Assembly: GCF_004916895.1 (NCBI RefSeq)
Contig: NZ_SNTZ01000003.1
Coordinates: 186,001 to 250,000, forward strand
Source of the DNA: Flagellimonas alvinocaridis
GTDB taxonomy: Bacteria; Bacteroidota; Bacteroidia; Flavobacteriales; Flavobacteriaceae
Direction of reading: 5' to 3'
DNA: 64,000 nt
Positions within the stretch are counted from its first letter, which is position 1, and each line of letters begins with the position of its first letter. The notes below the pieces were generated by a model. The model did no database searches. It was not told where the DNA came from and saw only the letters and a list, made by a program, of their open reading frames with translations. Shown here in pieces: positions 17,730-25,636 of the stretch. The position numbers and the translations under genes were made by a program.

Positions 17730-18062
17730 ATGGAGGACCTAGAGAGAAAATACGAAAGAGCAGTCAGCCGAGTAAAAGAACTTAAAGACTTTTACAGGCA
17801 TTTGAAGATTTTTGTTTTGGTAAATGGGGTTTTGTACTTAATGAGAAGCGGTGTATTATTGTCATTGTTACCGGATGGGTTTCCTACGCAATCATATTAT
17901 TTTGACTGGATCCATGTGAATTTAATCATATGGTTGGTGATATTGGGTATTCATGCGCTGTATTTGTTTCGCCATAAGATTACTTTTTTGAGGGAGTGGG
18001 AAGAACGGCAAATCCAAAAAATATTGGAAAAGGAAGAAGATGAAATAGACAAGTACCTATAA
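17730..18062 (+). CDS. Stand-alone 2TM domain protein 4 (divergent)
   Basis: 110 residues from ATG 17730 (MEDLERKYERAVSRV); an upstream TTG at 17706 overlaps protein 3 and is not used. It keeps the entry motif VKELKDFYRHLKIFVLVNG and the exit motif REWEERQIQKILEKEE. The loop between helices is longer, and the GWG motif found in the other four copies is lost (WIHVNLIIWLVILGIHA). It ends 35 bp before the LytTR regulator and is the most diverged copy of the array. Confidence 0.85.
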   Translation: MEDLERKYERAVSRVKELKDFYRHLKIFVLVNGVLYLMRSGVLLSLLPDGFPTQSYYFDWIHVNLIIWLVILGIHALYLFRHKITFLREWEERQIQKILEKEEDEIDKYL

Positions 18063-18097
18063 AAGTACATAGGCACTTGAGTAAAATTAGTTAGGAA

Positions 18098-18853
18098 ATG
18101 AATGTGATCATCATTGAGGATGAAAAACCAGCTGCAAGGCGGTTGAGTAGATTGTTGTCCGAGTTGGGAGTGGAAGTGTCCACTATGTTGCACTCCGTGG
18201 ACGAGTCCATTGCTTGGTTCCAAAACCATTCGCACCCCGATCTTATTTTTTTGGATATTCAATTATCCGATGGGCTATCCTTTGAAATTTTTGATGTGGT
18301 CGAGGTGAATAGTGCCATTATTTTCACCACCGCTTTTGATGAATATGCACTCCAGGCATTTAAGCTGAACAGTATTGATTACCTTCTAAAACCGATTGAC
18401 GATGAGGAGCTCGAACAGGCGGTAAAAAAGTACAGGAATTTTAAGCCTGCCGGGCAAAAAATTTCGGTGGATTTCAACGATATAAAAAAGTTGTTGGTAG
18501 ACCCATTGGAAAGGGAATACAAAAAACGATTTACGGTTAAAGTGGGACAGCATCTCAAGATTGTAAATGCAGATGAAGTGGAATGTTTTTACAGCGAGAA
18601 CAAGGGAACATATGCGGCAACTTCAGATGGTAGAAATTATTTGTTGGATACCACCTTGGAACAGTTGGAGGAGGAGTTATCCCCGAAGATTTTTTTTAGG
18701 GTAAGCCGTAAGTTTTATGTCAACATAAATTATATAAAAGATATCATTTCGTATACAAATTCAAGGCTTCAAATCAAGCTGAACCACTTTAACGAGCAAG
18801 AAATCATTGTAAGTAGAGAGCGTGTTAAAGACTTTAAGCTTTGGTTAGAGTGA
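18098..18853 (+). CDS. LytTR family response regulator
   Basis: 251 residues. The receiver domain (1-115) has acidic residues DE at 8-9, phospho-acceptor D53 (IFLDIQLSDG), T77/T78, and K98 (YLLKPI). The C-terminal LytTR DNA-binding domain (about 145-250) has RFTVKVGQHLKIVNADEVECFY, FFRVSRKFYVNINYI and VSRERVKDFKLWL. It is the evident partner of the LytS-type kinase at 15242, with the 2TM genes between them. LytTR sites (imperfect direct repeats) were not identified in the window. Confidence 0.93.
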   Translation: MNVIIIEDEKPAARRLSRLLSELGVEVSTMLHSVDESIAWFQNHSHPDLIFLDIQLSDGLSFEIFDVVEVNSAIIFTTAFDEYALQAFKLNSIDYLLKPIDDEELEQAVKKYRNFKPAGQKISVDFNDIKKLLVDPLEREYKKRFTVKVGQHLKIVNADEVECFYSENKGTYAATSDGRNYLLDTTLEQLEEELSPKIFFRVSRKFYVNINYIKDIISYTNSRLQIKLNHFNEQEIIVSRERVKDFKLWLE

Positions 18854-18900
18854 TGTTGTTTAACATACTGATTTAATTTGATTTAATAAAATTGAAAAGT

Positions 18901-18931
18901 CACTATAAATAAAATTTATAGTGGTTTTTTT
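18901..18931 (+). terminator. Intrinsic terminator after the LytTR regulator
   Basis: Stem CACTATAAAT (18901-18910) with ATTTATAGTG (18914-18923), 3-nt loop, then a run of seven T residues after GG. It closes the 2TM/LytTR transcript 47 bp past the stop. Confidence 0.85.
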
Positions 18932-18944
18932 CATATAAAAAAGC

Positions 18945-20153
18945 TTAATTTTCCTCTATGCGGTTATCGTCAAAGGCGGAGGGGAGTAACTTGGGAATCA
19001 ATTTGATGAAAATAGGTAAAAGCACCGCACCACCAGGCAGCATAAAAATGGCCAAGGACGGGATACTTTTAAAAATATCGACCAATTGATTTTGAACTTT
19101 TTTCTTCTCCTCCTCCGTTAAATCCTTCACGGTGGACTTAGATAAAAGAGTCATTAATTCCCTACTTTCTTCCAGTTCTTTTTTAAGTCTTTTGCTGTTC
19201 CGTAAAATAAGTTTGCTAACATTTTTGGACATGCCATCGTAGAATTGAACAGCCAAATTTTTGTCATTTAAATAGGTGATTTTTTCCTTGTTTTCCTCAA
19301 AGAAATTTTTCACAAATTCCAGAGCTTCACCTACCTCTTTTTTTGTTTTTCCAAGATGCGTTCCAAGACCAAAAATATAATCAGATTCGGTATAGTCCAC
19401 GGACTTATCTTCCCAAATGGTGAGACATGCCATATCCAAAAAATAATCCTTTTCAAAAACCGTGAAGTTCTGCTCCAAAAGATTCAAATAAGAACCGTCA
19501 AACCTTGCTTTGTCCAAATCCACATAAGTTAGGGAGGCATCCAAAAGCTGAATAAGTTTATCGTCTTTTCTTTTGGCTTGTTTCGAATTTAAGGTGTGGT
19601 AGGCGATGTTTATGGTAACGTATTCCAGCAATTGGGCATGTTCCTTAAAATCATCACTGGATTGTAGATATGTTCTAAAAATCAATACATCCACAAAGAG
19701 CAAGGAATTGGTGAGACTACTGCCAAGAGCCCTATTGAATGTATTTCCTCCAAGGTAAATCCTTGAATCAATCAATTTTTCCAACTGCGATTGGGTTTGT
19801 TTTCCGCTCAGGATTTTGCTCAAAAACGAAATACGCCCCACTTCCAAGGACTGATAATACTTAAACACAGTATTGATAAAGTTCTCAAAGGAAGTCTTTC
19901 CTTTTTCAAACTGCAGGGTAAAATAAAGCGAGGTAAGCAGATTGATTTTTGCAATCTCATCTTCACTTAGAGCATGTTCAGCTTTTATAAAAGATGGGAT
20001 GTCCAAATGCACACCATATACAAATCCATTTTTTTTCAACTCCCTGTAGAGCGAGTCATAATCGGTAAAATAAGCGGATTTTTTGGCGACAAGGTGACCA
20101 AACTTCTTGATCCATCCAGATGCAGAAGGGTTCATTGGGATGATTATTTGCAT
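18945..20153 (-). CDS. LETM1-related protein
   Basis: About 402 residues, mostly helical. The last 100 residues contain a LETM1-like region (LILRNSKRLKKELEESREL ... in parts; LTEEEKKKVQNQLVDIFKSIPSL) followed by a hydrophobic segment LAIFMLPGGAVLLPIFIKLIP. In eukaryotes LETM1 is a mitochondrial cation/proton exchanger. Flavobacterial relatives are annotated as LETM1-related and linked to biofilm; the function is uncertain. ATG 20153 is used; ATG 20135 (MNPSASGWIKKFG) is an equally plausible start, and TTG 20168 is less likely. It converges on the LytTR gene. Confidence 0.82.
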   Translation of the reverse strand: MQIIIPMNPSASGWIKKFGHLVAKKSAYFTDYDSLYRELKKNGFVYGVHLDIPSFIKAEHALSEDEIAKINLLTSLYFTLQFEKGKTSFENFINTVFKYYQSLEVGRISFLSKILSGKQTQSQLEKLIDSRIYLGGNTFNRALGSSLTNSLLFVDVLIFRTYLQSSDDFKEHAQLLEYVTINIAYHTLNSKQAKRKDDKLIQLLDASLTYVDLDKARFDGSYLNLLEQNFTVFEKDYFLDMACLTIWEDKSVDYTESDYIFGLGTHLGKTKKEVGEALEFVKNFFEENKEKITYLNDKNLAVQFYDGMSKNVSKLILRNSKRLKKELEESRELMTLLSKSTVKDLTEEEKKKVQNQLVDIFKSIPSLAIFMLPGGAVLLPIFIKLIPKLLPSAFDDNRIEEN

Positions 20154-20304
20154 ACCAAAGTAAAACAATTATGGGACTTAATGATATTTAATTCCTGTTC
20201 GAGACATTAAAAATCCGTTAAGTTTTTTTTAACATTTAAAGACCAAACCGCTCCAGAAATAGTTGCGTAGGTAGGGGTGTAGAAAACCTTTTAAAACAAG
20301 TAAG

Positions 20305-20994
20305 ATGAAAAAAACAACAAGTTATTTAGTGGGTTTAGGGGTACTGATCGCCTCGGCAGTGGTTTTGGTGTCGGCAGATCATATCGATGCACCTTCAACC
20401 GCAGGAACCACCTCAGACATAGCCGATTTTTATGCCTTTGAGCCCAGTGAAGGCTCAGACAACACGGTTTTTGTGGTAGATGTCCAATCCAATGTATTGC
20501 CAGAATTGGCCTATGGGACTTTTGATGAAGACGTCCTTACTGAAATCAATATTGATTTGGATGGCGATTTGGTCGAAGATCAAGTTATTCAAGCCATTGC
20601 CAGGGACGGTAGAATGTACTTTTTTGGGCCTGCCACACCTTCACAGACAGGACTCAACAGTCAGGTTCTGGTGGATTCACCTCTAGGAGATGTGGAAATT
20701 TCTGGAACAACCCCCATTGTGGAAACTACCAATGGAGTTTCACTATTCGCCGGACCCAGACAAGACCCATTCTTTTTTGATTTCTTCCAGTTCAATGCGG
20801 TAATCTCACCGGAAATGGATTCAGCTCCGGGAGGATTTCTCCCCCCAGAAGAGGCTGCCGATACTTTTGACGGAGCCAACACGCTCTCCATCATTGTAGA
20901 GATACCCAATGCCATGTTGGGAGCACCTACGGCCACTAATGCCCTAGGGTTGACAGTATATAAGACTTGGGTAACAACTAACAGAAAACAATAA
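20305..20994 (+). CDS. DUF4331 family exported protein (N-terminal-type half)
   Basis: 229 residues with a signal peptide (ending near VLVSA). The mature start SADHIDAPSTAGTTSDIADFYAF is the hallmark of DUF4331 N-terminal regions. Ca-binding-like acidic loops (DLDGDLVEDQVI) follow, then LSIIVEIPNAML and GLTVYKTWVT near the end. The usual single-chain DUF4331 protein is about twice this length; the remaining half-like part is in the next gene. Role unknown; exported. It is the first gene of a probable operon with 21013-21735. Confidence 0.85.
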   Translation: MKKTTSYLVGLGVLIASAVVLVSADHIDAPSTAGTTSDIADFYAFEPSEGSDNTVFVVDVQSNVLPELAYGTFDEDVLTEINIDLDGDLVEDQVIQAIARDGRMYFFGPATPSQTGLNSQVLVDSPLGDVEISGTTPIVETTNGVSLFAGPRQDPFFFDFFQFNAVISPEMDSAPGGFLPPEEAADTFDGANTLSIIVEIPNAMLGAPTATNALGLTVYKTWVTTNRKQ

Positions 20995-21012
20995 ACATAA
21001 ACACAGACGAAC

Positions 21013-21735
21013 ATGAGACTAAAACAGATTTATATAGTAACGTTGATTTTAAGCCTTGGTTTGGTCATTGCATGTAGTAATGATGATGAAACCCCTATCC
21101 AGATGGGCATGGATGATGATATGATGATGGACGATGATGACATGATGGGAACTGATTTTTCGGGAACCTATGCCCAAGTGGATCACATAGGCCGTCCGGG
21201 TATCAACACTACCCTAAGTTTTGATATGGAAGGAGAGGCCAGTGTGAAGGATGCCCATAATACCACTATTCCTTCCGAGATGTCGGCTACTTTCCAAGCT
21301 GGATTTCAAGCAAGGTTGGAACAGTACCATGATGTTTATGCCATTAAATTGGGTCTAGATCCTGCCGATGTTGATTATGAGAACAACATTTTGGGACTGG
21401 ATGCAGCCACCTTGACCACGGTATTGGCAGCAGATGTTCTTGAAGTGGCCCCAGACCTACCTACTACATATTTTAATCCAGGTACTGATTTTGATAACGA
21501 TGGACGTATTCTGGTGCCGGATGGAGACGAAGTGGCCCTTACCGGAAGACACCCCAATGATGATATTATTGATGTATCCCTGATTCTTTTCTTTGGAGGA
21601 ATGGAAGGGGATAGGTTCAGTGGTCAGGATTTGGATGATGATGGCATGGCCGACCTACCCAGGTTGACCTCCGATGGGGTTTCGTTAACAGCAGATATTT
21701 CTACAACTTTCCCTTACTTGGGAAATCCCGAGTAA
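21013..21735 (+). CDS. DUF4331 family lipoprotein (C-terminal-type half) with Met/Asp-rich segment
   Basis: 240-residue lipoprotein (LGLVIAC). After the signal comes a low-complexity stretch made almost only of Met and Asp (about residues 31-46). Then comes a DUF4331-like region: YAQVDHIGRPGINTTLSFDM, FQARLEQYHDVYAIKLGLDPADVDYENN, DVLEVAPDLPTTYF, DGRILVPDGDEVALTGRHPNDDIIDVSL. It starts 18 bp after the preceding DUF4331-type gene and ends at a strong terminator. The Met/Asp tract could bind metal or act as a flexible linker; this is speculative. Confidence 0.83.
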   Translation: MRLKQIYIVTLILSLGLVIACSNDDETPIQMGMDDDMMMDDDDMMGTDFSGTYAQVDHIGRPGINTTLSFDMEGEASVKDAHNTTIPSEMSATFQAGFQARLEQYHDVYAIKLGLDPADVDYENNILGLDAATLTTVLAADVLEVAPDLPTTYFNPGTDFDNDGRILVPDGDEVALTGRHPNDDIIDVSLILFFGGMEGDRFSGQDLDDDGMADLPRLTSDGVSLTADISTTFPYLGNPE

Positions 21736-21754
21736 TCGCTATGAAAGGGAAGAG

Positions 21755-21780
21755 GGGAGAGGACATGTCCTCTCCCTTTT
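21755..21780 (+). terminator. Intrinsic terminator after the DUF4331 pair
   Basis: A perfect 22-bp palindrome (GGGAGAGGACA with TGTCCTCTCCC, 21755-21776), followed by TTTT. It lies 20 bp after the stop and 23 bp before the next gene, so the TPR lipoprotein may be transcribed at a lower level by read-through. Confidence 0.8.
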
Positions 21781-21802
21781 CATACTAAACAACAACAGAA
21801 TC

Positions 21803-23083
21803 ATGGAAGCAACAAAATACAAACTCATATTCTTAATGGCGATGGTATTGCTATCATGTCAGCAAGAAAAGGTCTTTAAAACAGACCAGAATGATTACAA
21901 TCACTTTTTGGCCTCAGAACCAATGAAAACAACCTCAAAGTATTATCAGCTTTGGGATTCCAAAATAAAACAAGATAGTTTGCAGATACTGAGCCTAGGC
22001 AATGTAGCTGGGGAATATAATAGATATTTTCAGGGAACGGGAGACATCAAATATCTAAAGATGGCAGAACAATCCCTCAAAAAGGCAGTGGATGTGGCCG
22101 CAGTGGGGAAAGCTGGTTACTTAAGAGCTTTGGCCAGAAATTACATTTCGCAGCATCGATTTAAAGAAGCTTTGGATTTAGCCACAGCTGCCCGAGCACA
22201 AGGAAGCGGGGTCAATGCATCCCAATCCCTATTGTTTGATGTGCACATGGAACTGGGTAATTACCAGGAGGCCCACACATATTTGGATAGTATTCGAAAT
22301 ATGTCAGATTTTGGATACCTGATTCGGTTGGCCAAATGGAATGATCATAAAGGTGATTTGGATACTGCTATCCGATTCATGGAGAAGGCTTATGAAAGAG
22401 CGCAGACGTCAAAAAATAAAAATTTGATGTTATGGTCCAGCACCAATTTGGCCGATTTTTATGGTCATGCTGGACGGATAGAAGATTCGTACAAACTGTA
22501 TCTGAAGGCTTTAGAGATGGATCCCCAGAATGCCTATGCCAAAAAAGGGATTGCTTGGATTGTATATTCCCACGAAAGGGATGGGAAAGAGGCATTGAGA
22601 ATAATGGATTCCATCATAAAGAAAAACCAATCTCCGGATTATTTTTTACTGAAGGCTGAAATTGCTGAGTTTATCGGGAATGAAGCCCTTAAACTGGAAG
22701 CTTTGGACAATTATCACAAGAGAGTGGGGGATAAAGGGTATGGAGAAATGTATAATGCCCATAACATAGATTTCCTCATTGGTATGGAAGTCAATGGGAA
22801 GGCCTTAAAATTGGCGCAACGTGAAGTGGAAAATAGACCCACCCCAGAGTCTTATGGACTCTTGGCTTACAGTTATCTGAAAAAAGGGGAAAAAGAAAAA
22901 GCCTTGGAGTTGGTAGAGAACTTTATCTGGGACAAAACCTTTGAACCAGCTATACTTACCCAAGCTGCAGAAATCTATAAGGAAAACGGGAACCTGGACA
23001 AGGTGAAGGAATTAAAGCAAGAATTGACAGGGGCTATTTACGAATTGGGACCATTAAAGGAAGATCAAATTTTAAGCCTGTAA
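21803..23083 (+). CDS. Tetratricopeptide-repeat lipoprotein
   Basis: 426 residues with a lipoprotein signal (MAMVLLSC, Cys19) and TPR-type helical pairs through most of the chain (for example YLRALARNYISQHRFKEALDL, YKLYLKALEMDPQNAYAKKG in parts, LAYSYLKKGEKEKALEL). It is probably a periplasmic scaffold. It follows the DUF4331 pair on the same strand, beyond a terminator, and may work with them. No catalytic domain is present. Confidence 0.85.
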   Translation: MEATKYKLIFLMAMVLLSCQQEKVFKTDQNDYNHFLASEPMKTTSKYYQLWDSKIKQDSLQILSLGNVAGEYNRYFQGTGDIKYLKMAEQSLKKAVDVAAVGKAGYLRALARNYISQHRFKEALDLATAARAQGSGVNASQSLLFDVHMELGNYQEAHTYLDSIRNMSDFGYLIRLAKWNDHKGDLDTAIRFMEKAYERAQTSKNKNLMLWSSTNLADFYGHAGRIEDSYKLYLKALEMDPQNAYAKKGIAWIVYSHERDGKEALRIMDSIIKKNQSPDYFLLKAEIAEFIGNEALKLEALDNYHKRVGDKGYGEMYNAHNIDFLIGMEVNGKALKLAQREVENRPTPESYGLLAYSYLKKGEKEKALELVENFIWDKTFEPAILTQAAEIYKENGNLDKVKELKQELTGAIYELGPLKEDQILSL

Positions 23084-23149
23084 ACTCTAAAATGAAGGCT
23101 TATTGAACGTAAAGTAGTGGTTTTTGGGTTGCTACTTGGTTGTTGTTTT

Positions 23150-23179
23150 GGATGCGTCACTAAGCATAGTGGCGCATCC
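23150..23179. terminator. Long stem-loop between convergent genes
   Basis: A 13-bp stem with one G-T pair (GGATGCGTCACTA, 4-nt loop, TAGTGGCGCATCC) lies between the TPR lipoprotein and the MscS-like gene. The T-tract on the plus side is weak (TATCAATTTT). It is probably the plus-strand terminator. Confidence 0.6.
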
Positions 23180-23181
23180 TA

Positions 23182-23724
23182 TCAATTTTCAATAATTTCT
23201 TCTTCACTGGAATCTGTATCGTGATTCTGTAAGATTTCAATGCCTTTTTGAATGACCAAGTTGGTGGGAATTGTAATTCTTCTGCCATCATCAGTTCGCA
23301 TAAAAAGATAAAATCCGCTAATATCTTCAACTTTTCCGGTCCAATCAAAATCCTTGTCCAAAACCCTTATCCGATCCCCCAAACGCAACGGGTGACTAAA
23401 AAAGAGGATTACACTGGCCGTTAAGTTGGAAAGAATGGACCATTGAGCCACAAACCCAACGCCCAATATAGCTAGGGTAGAAGACAGGAAAAGGGAAAAA
23501 TCCTTCAAATTCATACCCCAAATCAAAGAGAGGCCTACCGCGGCCAAACCATAAAAGAACAGGTTGCTGAGATAAAAAATGATTTTTCGGTTGTTCATGT
23601 CAATGGCACTCGTTCTGCCAAATCTCCTTATGGCTCTCTTGGTCAAAGAGTTCAAAATAAAAATGACAACCAATAATATTCCAGTGACTAAAATTTCAGT
23701 TTTAAAAGACATTACGCCCACCAT
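23182..23724 (-). CDS. Small MscS-family mechanosensitive channel
   Basis: 180 residues. There is an N-terminal transmembrane helix (EILVTGILLVVIFILNSL), two further hydrophobic segments including the pore-lining-type helix (LAILGVGFVAQWSILSNLTASV), and the MscS beta domain (HPLRLGDRIRVLDKDFDWTGKVEDISGFYLFMRTDDGRRITIPTN shown in parts: HPLRLGDRIRV, TGKVEDISGFYLFMRTDDG, ITIPTN). The usual C-terminal alpha/beta cage domain is missing, so this is a minimal channel. ATG 23712 is an alternative start four codons later. It is divergent from corA. Confidence 0.88.
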   Translation of the reverse strand: MVGVMSFKTEILVTGILLVVIFILNSLTKRAIRRFGRTSAIDMNNRKIIFYLSNLFFYGLAAVGLSLIWGMNLKDFSLFLSSTLAILGVGFVAQWSILSNLTASVILFFSHPLRLGDRIRVLDKDFDWTGKVEDISGFYLFMRTDDGRRITIPTNLVIQKGIEILQNHDTDSSEEEIIEN

Positions 23725-23795
23725 GATCCAATCTTGCTAAATTTGGTTTAACTTATTGCTCTAAACTACAAATAACCCGTTTTACTTTTACAATA

Positions 23796-24776
23796 ATGGT
23801 TACAGATTTCGAAAATAATACCTGGGTAATCAACTATTCACTTGAGGATTATTACAATAGAAAATTTTCGTTGGAAGAGGATATTTTGCTTTCCAAAAGT
23901 AATAAGACCATAACCTGGGTAAACACCTATGGCCTGGAGTATATGGATGAGTTCAGAAAGATGGTGCTCAGTAATGAATTGGATGACTTTCTACTACGCC
24001 TACTGTTGAACCAAAACTTTGGAAACAAGGTAATAGAGCTGGAAGAGCAGCTTTTTATTGCGGCAAGAATCATCAAGACCGAGAACCATAACCTGGAATC
24101 TGAACAGATGTTTTTTGTGGTGGCCAAGGATTTCGTCTGGTGTATCCAAGAAAAATGGGGAGACCACTTTGATTGGATAAGGGCACGGATTTTTGATAAC
24201 AAGGGAATTATTCGGAAGAAAAAAGCCGATTATCTGTTGTTCTTTATTTTGGAAACCTTGATTTCCAACTACAAGGAAAAATATGAAGAAATGGTGCTTA
24301 TGGAGAACATGTTGGATCGTGCCACTAAAATGGAGCCGACACCTGAATTTATGTTCGAGGTGGAAAACAAGAAAGCCCTCATCCAACAATTTAAAAAAGC
24401 ATCACATGGGCTCCGCGATATTGTTAATCGGTTGGAAAGGGTTGAGGTAAAAGGGTTTCATACCAAGTATTTTAGTGAGCTTCGGGAGCAAATCAATGGA
24501 CTTACCAATGATATCGACTCGGACACCCAAGAGTTGGAAAGTCAAATCAATCTGTTCTTTAGTATTCAGGGTCATCGCCTCAATGAGGTCATGAAAACCT
24601 TGACCATATTTTCGGTGATATTCATTCCCTTGACTTTTTTGGCCGGAATTTACGGGATGAATTTTGAGAACATCCCGGAACTTAAATGGCCCTACGGCTA
24701 TTTTGTTCTTTTGGGACTCATGTTGGTAGTTACAATAATCTCCATACTTATTTTCAAGCGTAAAAAGTGGTTTTAA
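23796..24776 (+). CDS. corA: CorA family divalent-metal transporter
   Basis: 326 residues. A long helical cytoplasmic domain is followed by two C-terminal transmembrane helices; the diagnostic YGMN motif of CorA-type Mg/Co channels lies between them (FLAGIYGMNFENIPELKWPYG). The basic end KRKKWF is typical. Members form pentameric Mg2+ channels in the inner membrane. A TACTTTTA -7-like element lies at 23783-23790, close to the ATG. Confidence 0.92.
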   Translation: MVTDFENNTWVINYSLEDYYNRKFSLEEDILLSKSNKTITWVNTYGLEYMDEFRKMVLSNELDDFLLRLLLNQNFGNKVIELEEQLFIAARIIKTENHNLESEQMFFVVAKDFVWCIQEKWGDHFDWIRARIFDNKGIIRKKKADYLLFFILETLISNYKEKYEEMVLMENMLDRATKMEPTPEFMFEVENKKALIQQFKKASHGLRDIVNRLERVEVKGFHTKYFSELREQINGLTNDIDSDTQELESQINLFFSIQGHRLNEVMKTLTIFSVIFIPLTFLAGIYGMNFENIPELKWPYGYFVLLGLMLVVTIISILIFKRKKWF

Positions 24777-24896
24777 TGGTATGACCAACGCTATCTTGCC
24801 TACTTGATTTTTACTATCCAATTCGTGATTGGGTTACATGTCTTTTCTCAAGACTTTCCAATGATAAACATCATGTTTATGGGCTATTCTGCACAG

Positions 24897-24904
24897 TAAT
24901 TTTG
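24897..24904 (+). promoter_or_regulatory. -7 promoter element of the OmpW-like gene
   Basis: TAATTTTG matches the Bacteroidota TAnnTTTG -7 element exactly and lies 22 bp before the ATG at 24927. No clear TTG is seen at -33. Confidence 0.55.
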
Positions 24905-24926
24905 TTCAATCTTAAAATTCAAGACA

Positions 24927-25577
24927 ATGAGAAGAACAGTACTTTTAGCAGCGATGGCATTAATGGGATTCATCAACATGGGAATAGCACAGGATATATC
25001 GACGGACGATGCTGGTAGTCCTTGGCAATTTCGACTTCGTGGTATTGTGGTAACGCCAGATGAGAGCGCTGATATTGAAGCTATTGGTGGGGATGCGTCC
25101 ATTTCAACGGCGGTTGTTCCAGAGCTGGATATCTCTTACTTTTTTAATGAAAATTGGTCTTTGGAGTTGATTTTGGCCACAACTAAGCACGATGTTGAAG
25201 CCGTTGATACGCAAGTTGGGGATATTGATTTGGGCCATGTGTGGCTGCTTCCCCCAACATTGACTGGTCAGTATCATTTTACAGGAGGCGATTTTGTACC
25301 CTATTTAGGGGCTGGATTGAACTTGACCTTGTTCTATGGTGTGGATGAGGGACCTGTGGCCGATGACGTGGATTATGACACGGCCGTTGGATATGCATTG
25401 CAGGGAGGATTTGATTTTATGCTTAACGACAAATGGTTCTTGAACGTTGATGTGAAAAAATTGTTCTTGAACACAGATGCTACTGTAAATGCTACCACCG
25501 CACTTGGTGCAACCGTAGTTGCCGATGTTGATATCAACCCATGGATTTTTGGATTTGGATTTGGGGTGAAACTATAA
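24927..25577 (+). CDS. OmpW family outer-membrane protein
   Basis: 216 residues with a signal peptide (ending MGIAQ). The pattern is that of an eight-stranded OmpW barrel: SPWQFRLRGIVVTPDESA, VPELDISYFFNENWSLELILA, HVWLLPPTLTGQYHF, FVPYLGAGLNLTLFY, YALQGGFDFMLNDKWFLNVDVKK and a final INPWIFGFGFGVKL. OmpW proteins form narrow hydrophobic-channel barrels in the outer membrane. It has its own promoter-like element and terminator, so it is monocistronic. Confidence 0.92.
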   Translation: MRRTVLLAAMALMGFINMGIAQDISTDDAGSPWQFRLRGIVVTPDESADIEAIGGDASISTAVVPELDISYFFNENWSLELILATTKHDVEAVDTQVGDIDLGHVWLLPPTLTGQYHFTGGDFVPYLGAGLNLTLFYGVDEGPVADDVDYDTAVGYALQGGFDFMLNDKWFLNVDVKKLFLNTDATVNATTALGATVVADVDINPWIFGFGFGVKL

Positions 25578-25601
25578 TTTTTTGGTGAATTGATTTTTAA
25601 T

Positions 25602-25634
25602 AAAAGCGGCTTGGATTGTTGCCAAGCTGCTTTT
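25602..25634. terminator. Bidirectional terminator between ompW-like and anti-sigma genes
   Basis: AAAAGCGGCTTGG (25602-25614) pairs with CCAAGCTGCTTTT (25622-25634) with one G-T pair. The plus strand continues with T residues. On the minus strand the stem ends in TTTTATT. It serves both convergent genes. Confidence 0.85.
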
Positions 25635-25636
25635 TT

